From: Xiphydria camelus
Taxonomy: Eukaryota > Arthropoda > Insecta > Hymenoptera > Xiphydriidae
NCBI GenBank assembly: GCA_963678675.1
Contig: OY783195.1
Coordinates: forward strand, 17,639,342 to 17,703,341
Direction of reading: 5' to 3'
DNA: 64,000 nt
Made by a program: the position numbers and the translations under genes. This document shows positions 31,935 to 43,510 of this stretch, one piece after another (position 1 is the first letter of the stretch; each line of letters begins with the position of its first letter). The notes beneath the pieces are model-generated. The model made no database searches. It was not told the origin of the DNA and was given only the letters and a program-made list of their open reading frames with translations.

Positions 31935-32280
31935 ATCGAGAGTAAATCTGCGACGCAAACGTCCGAAGAAATGGCGTGCGCGTGGACCTGCACTGTGGGT
32001 GTTGCATCATGACAACGCGCCGTCGCATACCGCGGCGGTTGTGCAGAACTTCCTGGAGCGTAACCACATGGAAATGCTTGAACAACCACCCTACGTCCCA
32101 AATTTTGCTCCAGCAGAGAAGATTTGCTTCGATTCAGACGATCCTCTTGGAATCGCAAGCCATCCTTAATATGATTACTCAGGAATACTTCCAGAGAGCG
32201 TTCCAAGCTTAGCAGGAGCACTGGGATAAGTGTGTAGCTTCACAAGGAAACTACTTTGAAGGCGATGTTGACGTTATGGA
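31935..32280 (+). pseudogene. mariner transposase, central part plus C-terminus with deletion
   Basis: The plus-strand translation contains GPALWVLHHDNAPSHTA (second catalytic Asp in HHDNAPSHTA) and LEQPPYVPNFAPA, where SPDLAPxDFF is normal: the third catalytic Asp position reads N. A deletion of about 12 residues follows before RFASIQTILLESQAIL and the C-terminus, with a stop in FQA*QEHWD. The N-terminal HTH half is missing. Confidence 0.85.
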
Positions 32281-32342
32281 TTAAAATGTATCTTGTGGGT
32301 TTTTAATAAAATATTCCGGACATTTTTGGGTCGTACCTCGTA

Positions 32343-33139
32343 TAATAATATTAATGAACTGGATACTGTTAGAACTATTAGTGTATCATGTTAAAACTTA
32401 TTATTATAGTATGGCATTAGCGTGTTCTGTAAAGTTATGAAATAGCATATAAGAATCAAAAGGATTATTTCTCTTAAATTTACGAAACTCTCTATTGATA
32501 AAATTTTAGAAATGAGCGTAGCGCTCGTAGGGTAATCAATTAAGGGTTGAGCTTAGTTCAAAATTATGCAACGCTATACAATTAAAGATTAAAGTTGAGC
32601 TTGCTTCATCTTCTTGTTCTCTCTCTTTATCTTTTATACTTTTAGGCTCGGATTCAACTTGACTCATGCCTCAGCTAAGCGGGTCCTGAACTCGCATTAT
32701 ATAATATAACCAACCTATAATGTACTTCGGAGATAGGCGTGGAATACTGAGTTGCACGTTAAAATGAGCAATCTTACCGATAGAAATGGTATACCAATCT
32801 AGTTTCTAAATTTCTGTACCATAAGTTCTCAGACACTAGCATCCCCATTGCTGTGTTTAATTTATGGACTAGTCCATGCTAGTGCCCGAGAACGTATGTG
32901 CTACGGAGATTTATAAACTATATTGGTATACTATTAGTTTCGATAAAATTGCTCATTTTAACGTATTTTTCAACATATCATGTCAGACCCCGAAGTACAC
33001 CATACGTAATATTTTTCCACTAACTGCGTAATAATATCAATTTCTGAAAAATAAGCTAAACGCAACTACGGGGAAGCCAGAATCAGAGAATTTACGTTCC
33101 CGAGATTTAAAAACATTAATACACCATTTCTATACATAA
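32343..33139. other. repeat-derived, no gene
   Basis: 32,567-32,690 is related to 30,340-30,480. Around 32,690-32,870 is one approximately 197-bp unit, and 32,870-33,060 is its inverted copy, forming a palindrome centred near 32,870. Confidence 0.55.
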
Positions 33140-33143
33140 TACT

Positions 33144-34159
33144 GGGTCATTCCATACCAAATCGGACACTTTTTGGAGTAACATTTCGGATTTTGCTCAA
33201 ATTTGGATATATTGTAGTCTTTGTCGATGTTTAACCGTATCTCGAAGGATTTTTCAAAATTTTGAAAATTGTTGATTTTACAGCCACTTGAATAATAACG
33301 CTGCTTTTTTTTCATTAAATTATAATTATCAAACCGGTTGTCGGCTGAGAATAATCTTTTGGATACTAAAAGTGAAAGAGTTGAAAAATCAGAGAAAAAT
33401 TGCATCGATCAAAAAAAAACTTTTTTAAATAATTTTATTTGCAATTGATTTAAACAAATGACGTATTTTCATAGCTGGCCACTTTTTAAAAATCTGAAAA
33501 AAAGCAAGCATATACTTTGATATCCTCTCTTTAACGACAAATAAACAAAAATAACGACACTTTAAAATTGACGACACAAAAATTAATTGAAGTTGACGCC
33601 GAGTCGGCCTCGCCGCGTCGGCCCCGCCGCTAGCGTGTCGCCAAGCCAGTCGAACCCACCGACCGGTGGCTGGTGGCGGGGCCGACGTGCCAATTCCGAC
33701 GCGGCGTCAACTTCAATTAATTTTTGTGTCGTCAATTTTAAAGTGTCGTTATTTTTGTTTGTTTGTCGTTAAAGAGAGGATATCAAAGTATATGCTTGCT
33801 TTTTTTCAGATTTTTAAAAAGTGGCCAGCTATGAAAATACGTCATTTGTTTAAATCAAGTGCAAATAAATTATTTAAAAAATTTTTTTTTTTGATCGATG
33901 CAATTTTTCTCTGGTTTTCCAACTCTTTCACTTTTAGTATCCAAAAGATTATTCTCAGCCGACAACCGGTTTGATAATTATAATTTAATGAAAAAAAAGC
34001 AGCGTTATTTTTCAAGTGGCTGTAAAATCAACAATTTTCAAAATTTTGAAAAATCCTTCGAGATACGGTTAAACATCGACAAAGACTACAATATATCCAA
34101 ATTTGAGCAAAATCCGAAATGTTACTCCAAAAAGTGTCCGATTTGGTATGGAATGACCC
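33144..34159. mobile_element. 1-kb foldback with 4-bp target duplication
   Basis: GGGTCATTCCATACC at the left and its complement at the right, flanked by TACT on both sides (33,140-33,143 and 34,160-34,163). The arms of about 450 bp are nearly identical. The centre (about 33,600-33,700) is GC-rich with GTCGGCCTCG/CGGGGCCGAC pairing. The similar ORFs on opposite strands are the same arm read twice. A 4-bp duplication separates it from the TA-flanked foldbacks. Confidence 0.85.
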
Positions 34160-34163
34160 TACT

Positions 34164-34745
34164 GCTTATTTTAACATGCTTTTCAATACACCATGCCTCT
34201 TCTGGAAGCACATCTAGAAGACGACAATTTGGATTCAAGAAATTAAAGCATGTTATTTATGCGCCGTATAAACAAATATATTGCTATGAAAAGTATAATT
34301 ACATCGAGACATAGGCAAAGGGACCATTATAAATCACGCCTAAAGTCCGCTCCTGACTAAACACGATCCATAGCAATATACGTATACATGTTTACTTCCT
34401 GTTGTACATTGGGAGCTCAAAATCTGTGTTTGGAATCTTATTTCTTATTCCTTCTTCTTTTCATTTTCTAATGGACTCTTCAACCGAGTCCTGTTATACA
34501 CAGTCGGTGGGTGAAATAGATTAGCAATGGTCTTGAAATCTGTCGGCGATTTTGCGAAACTTCAACGAAAACAGGTGGCCATCTTGGATTTCATGTGTCA
34601 CCATATTATAATGCGTTGCGTATAATTGGCAATTGTCCCCGAAAGCTGCGTTGCATAAGAACAATTTTGGGGACTGTCCCCAAACAAGGATAAAGTCCCT
34701 AAAGTCCACGTAGTTTGCATAAAAAGTCCTCAAACCAAGCATTAT
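34164..34745. other. no gene recognised
   Basis: AT-rich spacer between two palindromic elements. No repeat partner seen. Confidence 0.5.
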
Positions 34746-35565
34746 GTATATATATACCCCACAAAAACAGATTCTCTGCAAAAAAAAAGGCGGCATGTTC
34801 ATTCAGTGCCAACAAAAATTGATACCTACGTAAAATACTCTCCAAAAAAGATTTGAAATCAATTAAGATCGCCATGTTCAAGATTTATATATAAAAAGTA
34901 AAATGCATCATTTGAAAGGAAAATTATTGTAAATCAAGTTACTAAAAAATTCGACTAAAAAATTTATTAAAAAATTTTAATAAAAAAGAACTTGCCGCGT
35001 TTAAGTTTTCATATTTTGTCCACTATACCGAATAATTGGTAGTGCTTGGACGGTGCTAGAGTAATTCATAAATTGCACTGCCGAAGTCAAATTCAGAGAA
35101 ATTCAGAAGGCCCCCGCCTGATTGGTTTCCCGTGCGACATTCGGTATACTGGTGGTATCATATAAGAGAGTGTATGAATTTATTTAAAACCATAAGTGCA
35201 TAAACATCGAGTATAATTCTGTCTGAATTTTTTACTTTGAAGGAAAAAAACGCGGCAAGTTCTTTTTTATGAACATTTTTTTATAAATTCTTTAGTCGAA
35301 TTTTTTAGTAACTTGATTTACAATAATTTTCCTTTCAAATGATGCATTTTACTTTTTATATATAAATCTTGAACATGGCGATCTTAATTGATTTCAAATC
35401 TTTTTTGGAGAGTATTTTACATAGGTATCAATTTTTGTTGGCACTGAATGAACATGCCGCCTTTTTTTTACAGAGAATCTGTTTTTGTGGGGGGATTTCA
35501 CTACTTTTTGGAATTTATTCATGATGAGAATACGTACATGTAGAAGAGAATAGCTTTCTATTACC
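34746..35565. repeat. palindromic element P, copy 2, with central MITE (35,025-35,148)
   Basis: Same structure as 22,846-23,640 in the opposite orientation, including the central insert that ends TTCGGTATA. The flanking sequence GAATAGCT/AGCTATTCTC is also shared with copy 1. Confidence 0.8.
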
Positions 35566-36116
35566 ACAAAATTAAAGTCTCACATTTTTTTACCGATACG
35601 AGCCAATTAATTATAACCACGTTACTTTTGATTTATTCTCGTGATATTTTGAAAGGGATTTATAGACTAGAGAGAGCCCTTATATTTTTCACTTTGCCTT
35701 AGTATTTTGGAGAAATAAAACATATAACGCTTTCGAATTTACAGGCCATCGGATTTTTCTTATATTTTGTTCGTCTACAGAAATCCATGAAGACGTTTTA
35801 CCTTCAACTCTCTCTAAGTATACTCTTCCAATGACCATGACGAATTGTTTCATCACGTGTAAAGATACCACTTATGACAGTATATATATTGTTACATATA
35901 TTAACTCGAGACGTTGGAATAGTTTTAAGAAATCCTTTTGCATGCACCGCTGAAATTTCGCCCCCTTACTCATAAATTAATTTAATTTAATTATTACTGC
36001 ATCATTTACAGCTTCGATGCTGACCTTACGACTCATTTCAATCCGAGTAGAACATTCATTGCAAATATCATCATAAACATGCCAATGCGAATAAAAATCA
36101 TCTATTAACTGTTGGA
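35566..36116. other. block partly shared with 21,236-21,400
   Basis: 35,820-35,985 is the inverted counterpart of 21,236-21,400. The remainder is AT-rich with no gene. Confidence 0.5.
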
Positions 36117-36228
36117 GATCAAGTATTCCGTTGTGGTGGGGGTCCTGATTGGTCTACTCGCAAAGATGCGTATACGTTTCTTAGCGAGTAGACCAATCAG
36201 GACCCCCACCGCACCGGAATACTTGATC
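36117..36228. mobile_element. short palindromic MITE
   Basis: Arms of about 45 bp begin GATCAAGTATTCCG and end GGTCTACTCGC, around a loop of about 20 bp. A third partial copy of the word CTGATTGGTCT follows at once. Confidence 0.75.
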
Positions 36229-36716
36229 CTGATTGGTCTCTTCGCTGAGTTGCGTGCACGCAAAGATACGAGTGACTCGATAAAGGCCCCCTTGATCTCC
36301 CGGTAGCTGTCAATTCGGGAGATCGAAGCATCTAACCTCGAAATCAGGTGTACAAGTGATAAGATAATAATTATTCGGGTTTCTTCGGTGAGTTTCCCCA
36401 AGTGTTTAAAGCAGTAACTCCATTATTGTAATCCAATTCCATTGTGAATCCCTTATTTTTCTGCCACGACTTTAATTGTTGATAGTGGATGGATCAGCTA
36501 ATAAATTTGATTTTTATTCACTATCAATTATCAAAGTCGTGGCAGAAAAATAAGGGATACAAAATGGAATTGGATTACAGTAATGTAGTAACTACTTTAT
36601 TATTATTTTTTCTTTATCGATATATTTCCTCTTTCGTATTATACTATCCCACAAGTTCGAATTTATATACCGACCTGTCAAACGTGAAGTGTACATGTAC
36701 CTCACTTTTATTTCAT
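36229..36716. repeat. shared block and family M fragment
   Basis: 36,290-36,410 matches 21,550-21,690. 36,417-36,716 is a family M piece with an internal palindrome around TTGATAGTGGATGG...CACTATCAA. Confidence 0.65.
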
Positions 36717-37540
36717 TAAGTATTACTGCAGAACGAGTAGATTAGAAGATTTTCATGAAGACTCATGATTTTCTGACATGTCATCTCGTACAGGTGCAAC
36801 CGAAGAGGATCTAGCTCGTATCCTGTCCGTAAAAAGATGACTCGATGGACATCGGTGAATGTCAGGCTTGTCACCGAGCGCCTATTACCCATGGTACATT
36901 AATTGCAATATGCGCTTTTCGTTCCAATTTTTCCTGCTTTAAATAACTTTCACTTCTTTCAAAGTATTTACCTTGTACAAACTGTTCATCGCAGGGGGCA
37001 GCGATCAATGATTGTGACTAATCGTGGACACATTATTCCTGCGATGATGTTCCAGTTGCAAAGCATACACTAGCAAATCTGCTTACAGCATCCGATGTTT
37101 AGTATCAACTTTATCTCCCTTGGAACACCCATCACCCGAGCATAATCACGGTTACGTTAACGTTAATCACAGAATAGACCATGAGCTCGTGCACATTATC
37201 GCAGTAGTAGTTCGGTACACCGAATTGCCTTTTAGTTTTAATAGACGAACTTGTCTACGACGAGTCGCTATTATCGATCGCTGCCTCCTATCACGAACAG
37301 TTCAAAAAAGGTTATTAGCTTGAAAGAAGTAAAAGTTATTTAACGCTGGAATAGTTGAAACGAGAAACGCGTATTGCACTTAATGTACCGTGGGTAATAG
37401 GCGCTCGGTGACAAGCCTGACATTCTCCAATGTCCATCGAGTCATCTTTTTGTGGACAGGACACGAGCTAGATCCTCTTCTGTTGCACCTGTACGAGATG
37501 ACAAGTCAGAAAATCATGAATCTTCATGAAAATCGTCTTA
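36717..37540. repeat. foldback N, copy 2
   Basis: Arms 36,717-37,020 and 37,270-37,540 are inverted copies, matching the arms at 21,740 and 22,540. The centre is shorter than in copy 1. Confidence 0.75.
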
Positions 37541-38700
37541 CCTATCGTTTCGAACGAAGGATCATCCACTTGTTGTTCCAAGAACCAGTTGCATTAGTTC
37601 ATTTGGCGAGCTGGATCTGCTGTCTCGAGTGCATGGACGTGTGCCACTTTAAATGGATATTTTGTAATTTCCATCGTTACATCAGAGGCGGAGAAGAGAT
37701 GAAATAGAATTGAGGTACATGTACATTTCACGTTTGATAGGTTGGTATATAAATTGGAACTTCTCTGATAGTATAATACGAAAGAGGAAATATATCGATA
37801 AAGGAAAAATAATAATAAAGTAGTTACTACATTATTGTAATCTAATTCCATTGTATTCCTTACTTTTCTGCCACGACTTTGATCGTTGATAGTGAAGAAA
37901 AATCAAATTTATTGGTTGATCCATCTACTATCAACAATCAAAGTTGTGGCAGAAAAATAAAGGATACACACACAATAGAATTGGATTACAATAATGTAGT
38001 AACTACTTTATTATTATTTTTTCTTTATCGATATATTTCCTCTTTCGTATTATACTATCAGAAGTTCCAATTTATATACCAACATATCAAACGTGAAGTG
38101 TACATGTACCTCACTTCTATTTCATCTCTTCTTCGCCTCTGATGTAACAATGGAAATTACAAAATATCCATTTAAAGTGGCACACGTTCATGCACTCGAG
38201 ACAACAGATCCAGCTCGCCAAATGAACTAATGCAACTGGTTCTTGGAACAACAAGTGGATGATCCTTCGTTCGAAAGAAACCCCCTCGGGTTCGCATACG
38301 ATCTGTAACAAATTGTAAATAACAATCATATGGTGTTTTTATAATTATTTTAGGAAGTCCCAGAAGGAAACAGGTGCAGTAAAATATCGATGCTGTGCTA
38401 GAAAGAATAAGGAATAACCCTCGAACCCTAATCGGTATCAATGATTCCTCATTGACTGTCGTTACAACGGAGACGAAGAACAGATGAAATAGAAGTGAGG
38501 GGTACATGTACACTGTCTTCACAGGTTTGACAGGTCGGTGTGTAAATTGGAACTTGTAATAGTACGAAAGAGGAAATATATCGATAGAGGAAAAATAATG
38601 ATAAAGTAATTACTTGATTGTTGTGATCCAATTCCATTGCACCTCCTATTTTTCTTCCACGGCTTTGATTGTGACAGAGAAGAAAAGCCATCAATTCGTC
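37541..38700. mobile_element. family M cluster in head-to-head arrangement
   Basis: Two or more family M copies meet as inverted repeats around 37,880-37,940 (TTGATAGTGAAGAAAAATC). The transposase piece with VDDPSF-type residues (near 37,560 and 38,260) and the block GAACCAGTTGCATTAGTTC appear in both orientations. No complete frame remains. Confidence 0.65.
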
Positions 38701-39265
38701 TCGTGCTCGCATGACGCTGAAACAAAAAATAGAATTATCACAAAGAGATAATTGTCCTTCCATCGAAAGTGAGTTTAAAGCTGTCAGATGGCAATTAAAC
38801 TTATCTGATGGTAATTCTTATGAGATACTGCCGTCTCCTTTCCTGCTCTTTATGCACAGGCAACCAGAGAAACACAGCACTGCATCCGTTCACTATCTCG
38901 ATTATCGAAAAAAAAACAAACGATTATTAAACTATACGGAGCGTCTGTCACATTCACCACTATTGAGATTCATAACTCCGATTACACTGAATTTTTACAT
39001 TTTATTAACAAGCGCGTCCGAGGATCGAAATAAACGCGAGGTTAATCGTTTCGCGAATGGAAATATTTTATTAACTTTGAAAATACCCAAACATTTAAGG
39101 AATATATTCTCTCACACACTCTCACATACATTTGATGGCGTATGCGTGGGGCCGTATCTGTGTACATATTTCCGATCATGGCCGACTATCGCCGAAGGTC
39201 GGCGGAATTTTTGTGAGATTTTGACATATATATATCGCCCGAGAAATCGGATTCTCGACTTTTAG
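38701..39265 (+). other. 184-codon frame, repeat-derived, probably not a gene
   Basis: The frame from the ATG at 38,711 is open to 39,265, but its first third (CCGTCTCCTTTCCTGCTC region) recurs inverted at 55,820-56,030 with frame-breaking differences, so it belongs to a repeat. I recognise no domain. Confidence 0.4.
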
Positions 39266-40147
39266 GCGCAAGGGGCGTGGCTTCGCGTTGCTAAGGAAAA
39301 ATCTCTGTTAATATGTAACTTATAACATTTATTCTGGTCTCTATCAATAGAGAATAGTCAATTTATGTGGCGTAACTAAGCATAGTTTTGGTTATAACCG
39401 TATATTTATTGAGAAAATTCGACGTGAAAATTGAGGGGTGCAGGGGGCAGACATTTGTGGTGTAAAGAGACACGGGTGCGCGCTCGCGACATCAGCGCTG
39501 TCGTGTCTGAGTGCGAAACTACTTGAACGAACATGCCGCGAGACACTGCCGTGTCTCTTGATTGTCGACTTATATCAAAACCTCCTAAGTCTGATTTTTG
39601 AGACATTGGTGTTTTTCGACTATTCATATTCTTAAAAAGCTGACACATTTAACCATTAGTGGACGGGGGCGGTCCCTTTAGGGGGGGGAGGGCTCCCATT
39701 CTACCTCGTGCTACGACCTAATTAAACACAGTTTGAAAAAACCTCGGATCTCCGCCTAATGACATAAGATACTATTTCGAATCGACGACCTACCGACCGA
39801 CCATCCCGAAACCTCCCCCACAAATCGTCCACTGACGCATCGGTCTACCTATCGTTTACCGCGACGTCCCCCCACCACGCCTCGGCCGCCAATGGGATGC
39901 AGTATGCTATTGATCATCGATCGGTGCATTGCAAGCCAGTCGAGTAGGGCCCGTCTACCCGTTTGGTCGGCGTTTGTCGAATTCGAGCGATGCGAAGCGT
40001 CGCGAGATAAGTCCGTTGTCCGACCACCGTCCCCTACAAACTTGGGAAAACGCCGCAATAGAGGTGCGGGGGCGATAGCCCCCCGGGGGTTGGCGAGCGA
40101 AGCGAGCAGGGGGCGGATGCCCCCTACTATACAGCAATATAATAAAT
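39266..40147. other. repeat remnants and a GC-rich segment, no gene
   Basis: 39,410-39,535 is related to 7,355-7,460. 39,697-39,775 is an inverted copy of the start of the LTR-like segment at 12,326. 39,780-40,135 is GC-rich with the phrase GGCGAGCGAAGCGAGCAGGG and near-palindromic GGGGGCG/CGCCCCC words. Confidence 0.5.
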
Positions 40148-40625
40148 ATGCGGGAAACTAAAGATGTATCTACGGGTACTTCAGTGGTTACAGGTTATGT
40201 GATCAGAGAAACGTCGGTTTCAAAGAACCCTTATAAAATTTCGACAGAGGTAAGTTGTGTCAATATTTATTATTATTATATTTCTTTAATGAACAACAAA
40301 ACATTTTTACGAAATTATTTTGTAGTTAAACGACAAAAGAATTGTTCAAAGAGCCAATTGTGAATGCTGTGCAGGAGCAAGTGAAACTTGCAAACATGTG
40401 AGTGCAGTTATTGCACATTGTAATAATTCCATTGGTAGCAGCAAAACAAATGCCACTCAAACTTGTGGGAAACCTCCAAAAACACAGCTGGTAAATATAG
40501 TCACGAAATGTGTACATATCAGATATCATTTTGGGCCTTTGTTTACAGGACAAGAATTTTATTCTAAGTGGAAAACTGCTGCGGAAATGTTCGCAAAGAA
40601 AAGGAAAATTGCTAATATAGGGTGA
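40148..40625 (+). pseudogene. SWIM-domain part of a YqaJ-type transposon nuclease (exons 1-2)
   Basis: From the ATG at 40,148 a frame runs to GAG at 40,249, followed by a canonical donor (GTAAGT, 40,250) and an acceptor ending TTTTGTAG at 40,325. Splicing keeps the frame and gives LNDKRIVQRANCECCAGASE followed by TCKHVSAVIAH, a SWIM-type zinc site (C-x-C...C-x-H). The frame continues to a stop at 40,625 near KKRKIANIG. SWIM domains bind nucleic acid or protein and precede YqaJ nuclease domains in many insect transposon proteins. The intron is inferred from the sequence, not from transcripts. Confidence 0.65.
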
Positions 40626-40920
40626 CTTAGCCGGTTAGTCGATCGTACCCTGTTTTCGACCAGCTTTGAAAATAAGAATATCAGCGCATTTTTTATATTT
40701 TTGACTACGCCACTGCATAAATCCACCATTCCACTACACTTATAAGAAGTGGTATAACCTTAGGAAATGGGTGGTGGAGAATGGGGAAAAACAGAATTTT
40801 TTATCATATACGTACTTTTTTAATTTTTAGAAAGATTTAGATACATTTTTAACATTTAGGCCAATTCTATAGTTCATATGGATTCGATATGTATATGTTT
40901 TAGTTTAAACATCTGCGTAT

Positions 40921-41223
40921 ATGTTGGATTTGCGCATTGTTGAAAACAAAACTAATGTAATCTGGTCGAAAACCGGCGAAGTCACCCTATCACCTTTAGA
41001 TCCGCAACAATGTGTTAACGTTATTCCCGACATAGTTAGTAGCCCTTTTGCAGTTATTTTACGAGAAGAAATGAAGGCAGTCACTGTAGTCGTAGCTGAA
41101 ATTATTTTAGAAGAAATAATTTCAAATGCATTTGCAATATCTCTAAAAAACTGCTCAGAAAAGATAATAGATTTTATTTTAAAGCAACAACTAAATAAAC
41201 CAATTTTACGCGATGACATTTAG
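40921..41223 (+). pseudogene. middle part of the SWIM/YqaJ gene, uncertain
   Basis: A 100-codon frame (LDLRIVENKTNVIWSKTGEV) lies between the SWIM and nuclease parts in the same orientation. I recognise no domain in it. It is assigned to the same gene by position only. The stop at 41,223 and the gap before it show decay. Confidence 0.35.
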
Positions 41224-41322
41224 CTTGAATTTGTCACCTTTGTTAGTATCTTTTTATAATACTTTTGTTGTTGAAATTAATATTAAAAAAGTTGCTCTTG
41301 TCACTGTGCAATAATTTAATTG

Positions 41323-41940
41323 TAATTTATGGAAAGAGGTTAGAAAACTGAGAATCTCAGCGTCTGAAAAAGTACATAAACTGTTAAGAACAAGAAATTA
41401 TGAGGCTACGTGTCGATCGTATTTGTCAGAAAAGGTGGTTTCACATCCAAATTTAACATACAGTATTACAAATGAAAAAGAAGCTCGTGGGGAATACATG
41501 GCTAAACATAAGCGTGCAGTTGTTGAAATAGGAGTAGGTAGTCGTACATAGGGCTCATCCTTGGCTCTGCGCTAGTCCGGAAGGCATTGTTTTGTCGGAA
41601 GATAAAAAAACAGTGCATGTGCTGCTTTAGAAATGAAGTGTCCATCAAGTTGCATGAAAAAACCTATTATTGACAAAAATAATAACATAAATGTGAGTTA
41701 TTTAGAATATTGCAATCAACAAATATGTTTAAAGAAGGCACACCACTATATTACACAGATCTGTCATTAATGCATTTTTTTGTATACCCACCCCTAGGTA
41801 GAACATTAGTTCTTGTAGAGCGTGATGATCATTTTTAACAAACTCAATTTTAAAACGACAGCAATTGTTTTTTCCTTATTACTTACCAGCATTACAACTA
41901 AAATATGGTCCGAGTAATGAACAATGATACTTTAGTAGTT
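41323..41940 (+). pseudogene. YqaJ-type exonuclease domain, frameshifted
   Basis: The translation reads WKEVRKLRISASEKVHKLL, then after a frameshift near 41,540 HRAHPWLCASPEGIVLS and, at 41,630, EMKCPSSC, which carries the E-x-K catalytic motif of lambda-exonuclease/YqaJ nucleases. HHYITQIC and FFVYTPLGRTLVLVERDD follow, matching the end of the domain. At least two frame breaks and stops remain. ISL2EU-type DNA transposons are known to carry a YqaJ nuclease beside their transposase. The neighbouring minus-strand THAP/DDE_4 gene fits that partner. Confidence 0.7.
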
Positions 41941-42560
41941 CTTATGACACGAATGCTTTATTTCTAAGAGAGGATAACGATTTTATGTTCTTATATTGTA
42001 ATGTAGTTATTGATAAAGGCTTTTGTAAATAAAAACCTATAAACGAAAAAAATATTTATTCAAAAAATATATTTCCATTTTTATTCCTCCTTGATAATTG
42101 GTGGAAGAAAATTAGCCTACACACACGCGACATGTACTATGTCGTCTATATGTTTAAACAAATTCTGTGGTATAAATTGAAGGATTTTATAATTTTTTAC
42201 TCGTTGAATGCATCTTTTTACGTGTATCCTAAATGTACAACCATGTATGTTTCCTCTATTTCATCCACATCAAACCTATCATTATGTAATATGCTCTGAA
42301 AAAAATCTTTAGTTTTAACACAGCAATACATTTCTGGCTGAGACTTTCTAGCCATTCCCCCCTAAAAATATTTTTATTACAGTAATTCTATTAGTTGTGT
42401 TTGAGATAAGGCATTGCTATGTTAGCAGTCCAAGTATTGCTAACAGAGTATGTTTGATGCAGCAATATGGCATCTGATTACTTAATATACTAGAAAGGTT
42501 ATCCTAAGCAGATTGATGTATTTTTACCCCAACTGTATGATTATACGTAATATAGGTATA
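41941..42560. other. spacer between convergent transposon genes
   Basis: AT-rich, no ORF of note. It probably belongs to the old ISL2EU-like element. Confidence 0.45.
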
Positions 42561-43015
42561 CAGGGTGATTCGAAATGGGCGCACTTCCTCTCGTAGAGAG
42601 ATTCTTCGCAAAAAACTGAACCGAAAGTTCCTGTACAAAATGTTTGTGCTCCGCCTAGTTTACAAGATAATCCAGTTCGAAAATATCCAATCCAAAGTCA
42701 GATTCAAGGGACAACCAGGGCCGTGATAACTGGGGCCAACTTCATAAGATTAGTGAGTAAGCATTCTATAGTTAGTCCTATCTGTTTCGCATTCGACTTT
42801 ATCGCGATACATAATTTGTCTGTCAGTCTTATGAAGTTGGCCCCAGTTATCACGGCCCTGGTTGTCCCTTGAATCTGACTTTGGATTGGATATTTTCGAA
42901 CTGGATTATCTTGTAAACTAGGCGGAGCACAAACATTTTGTACAGGAACTTTCGGTTCAGTTTTTTGCGAAGAATCTCTCTACGAGAGGAAGTGCGCCCA
43001 TTTCGAATCACCCTG
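42561..43015. mobile_element. CAGGGTG foldback with about 190-bp identical arms
   Basis: TA-CAGGGTGATTCG at the left, CGAATCACCCTG-TA at the right. By eye the arms are identical over about 190 bp (to CCAACTTCATAAGA), with a loop of about 75 bp. Identity this high suggests a recent insertion or arm-to-arm gene conversion. It lies in the spacer of the ISL2EU-like element, so it is younger than that element. Confidence 0.9.
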
Positions 43016-43334
43016 TATAGGTATAGTTAACTAGACTATGGGTTAAGTACGATTAGTAAAAAACGTATATTTACACCAACTGTAAACCTATGTGTAGTGT
43101 GACTGAATGGTATGGCTGGGTGGACTATACTGGATGTCTCGCGCAGAACCGCACAGTTGCAGGGACCTTGAAATTTACTTTCGGCCGGGCTTGGTCGGTA
43201 CTCGAGTCATTTATACCGGTAGAAGTCGAGTCGGTACCCCGATAAAAAATTAAATATTTATTTAAATATTTTTGCCGAGATATCTCAGTGTTGCATTGTA
43301 TAAAAAAGGCCGGTTTTAACTAAGACCACTTGAA
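43016..43334. other. repeat-derived spacer
   Basis: 43,145-43,200 is related to 7,575-7,650. 43,265-43,315 matches 49,935-49,980 (GCCGAGATATCTCAGTGTTGC). No gene. Confidence 0.5.
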
Positions 43335-43425
43335 GAGTCGGTGGCGCAATTGGTAGAATGCGAAAGCATTCCCAGTCTCGAAGCATCTCCTCTAAAGAAC
43401 GCAGGTTCGAATCCCGGTAGGGTTT
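43335..43425 (+). repeat. tRNA-derived SINE head (family 2)
   Basis: A-box TGGCGCAATTGG and B-box GGTTCGAATCC are intact at tRNA spacing, and the region between is longer than in a real tRNA. The acceptor ends pair poorly. The related copy at 49,731-49,815 has a TCT-like anticodon loop (TTCTAAA), so tRNA-Arg is one possible source. Confidence 0.7.
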
Positions 43426-43510
43426 GAAAAAAAAACCGACACCAGTATGTAGGCGGGTTGACAGGCGGCAGCATAGGCGTGCGCGCCCCATTTTTGCAAA
43501 ATCCTACTTG

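Larger units (their letters stand above)
31643..32340. mobile_element. palindromic mariner derivative
   Basis: CGAGGTACGATCCAAAAAT at the left and its complement at the right, flanked by TA. The two arms (about 230 bp) are inverted copies of the 3' end of a mariner gene. The right half also keeps the centre of the transposase. This copy cannot make transposase but keeps both termini. Confidence 0.9.

Noticed and set aside
33130..34314. Two similar ORFs (91 and 138 codons) on opposite strands
   Set aside because: They are the two arms of one foldback read outward. The similarity comes from the palindrome, not from gene duplication.
38711..39265. 184-codon ORF as a host gene
   Set aside because: Its first third belongs to a repeat also present inverted at 55,820-56,030 with frame-breaking differences, and no domain is visible.
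39780..40135. Possible bacterial or viral contamination in the GC-rich GGCGAGCGAAGCGAGCAGGG stretch
   Set aside because: There is no coding evidence, and it is continuous with insect repeats on both sides. Composition alone is not enough.
40492..40549. Second intron (GTAAAT...TTTACAG) in the SWIM gene
   Set aside because: Removing it changes the frame away from the SKWKTAAEMF-type sequence that reads through, so I did not call it.
43335..43425. Candidate functional tRNA
   Set aside because: Promoter boxes are good, but the anticodon region is too long and the acceptor stem does not pair. A tRNA-derived SINE fits better.
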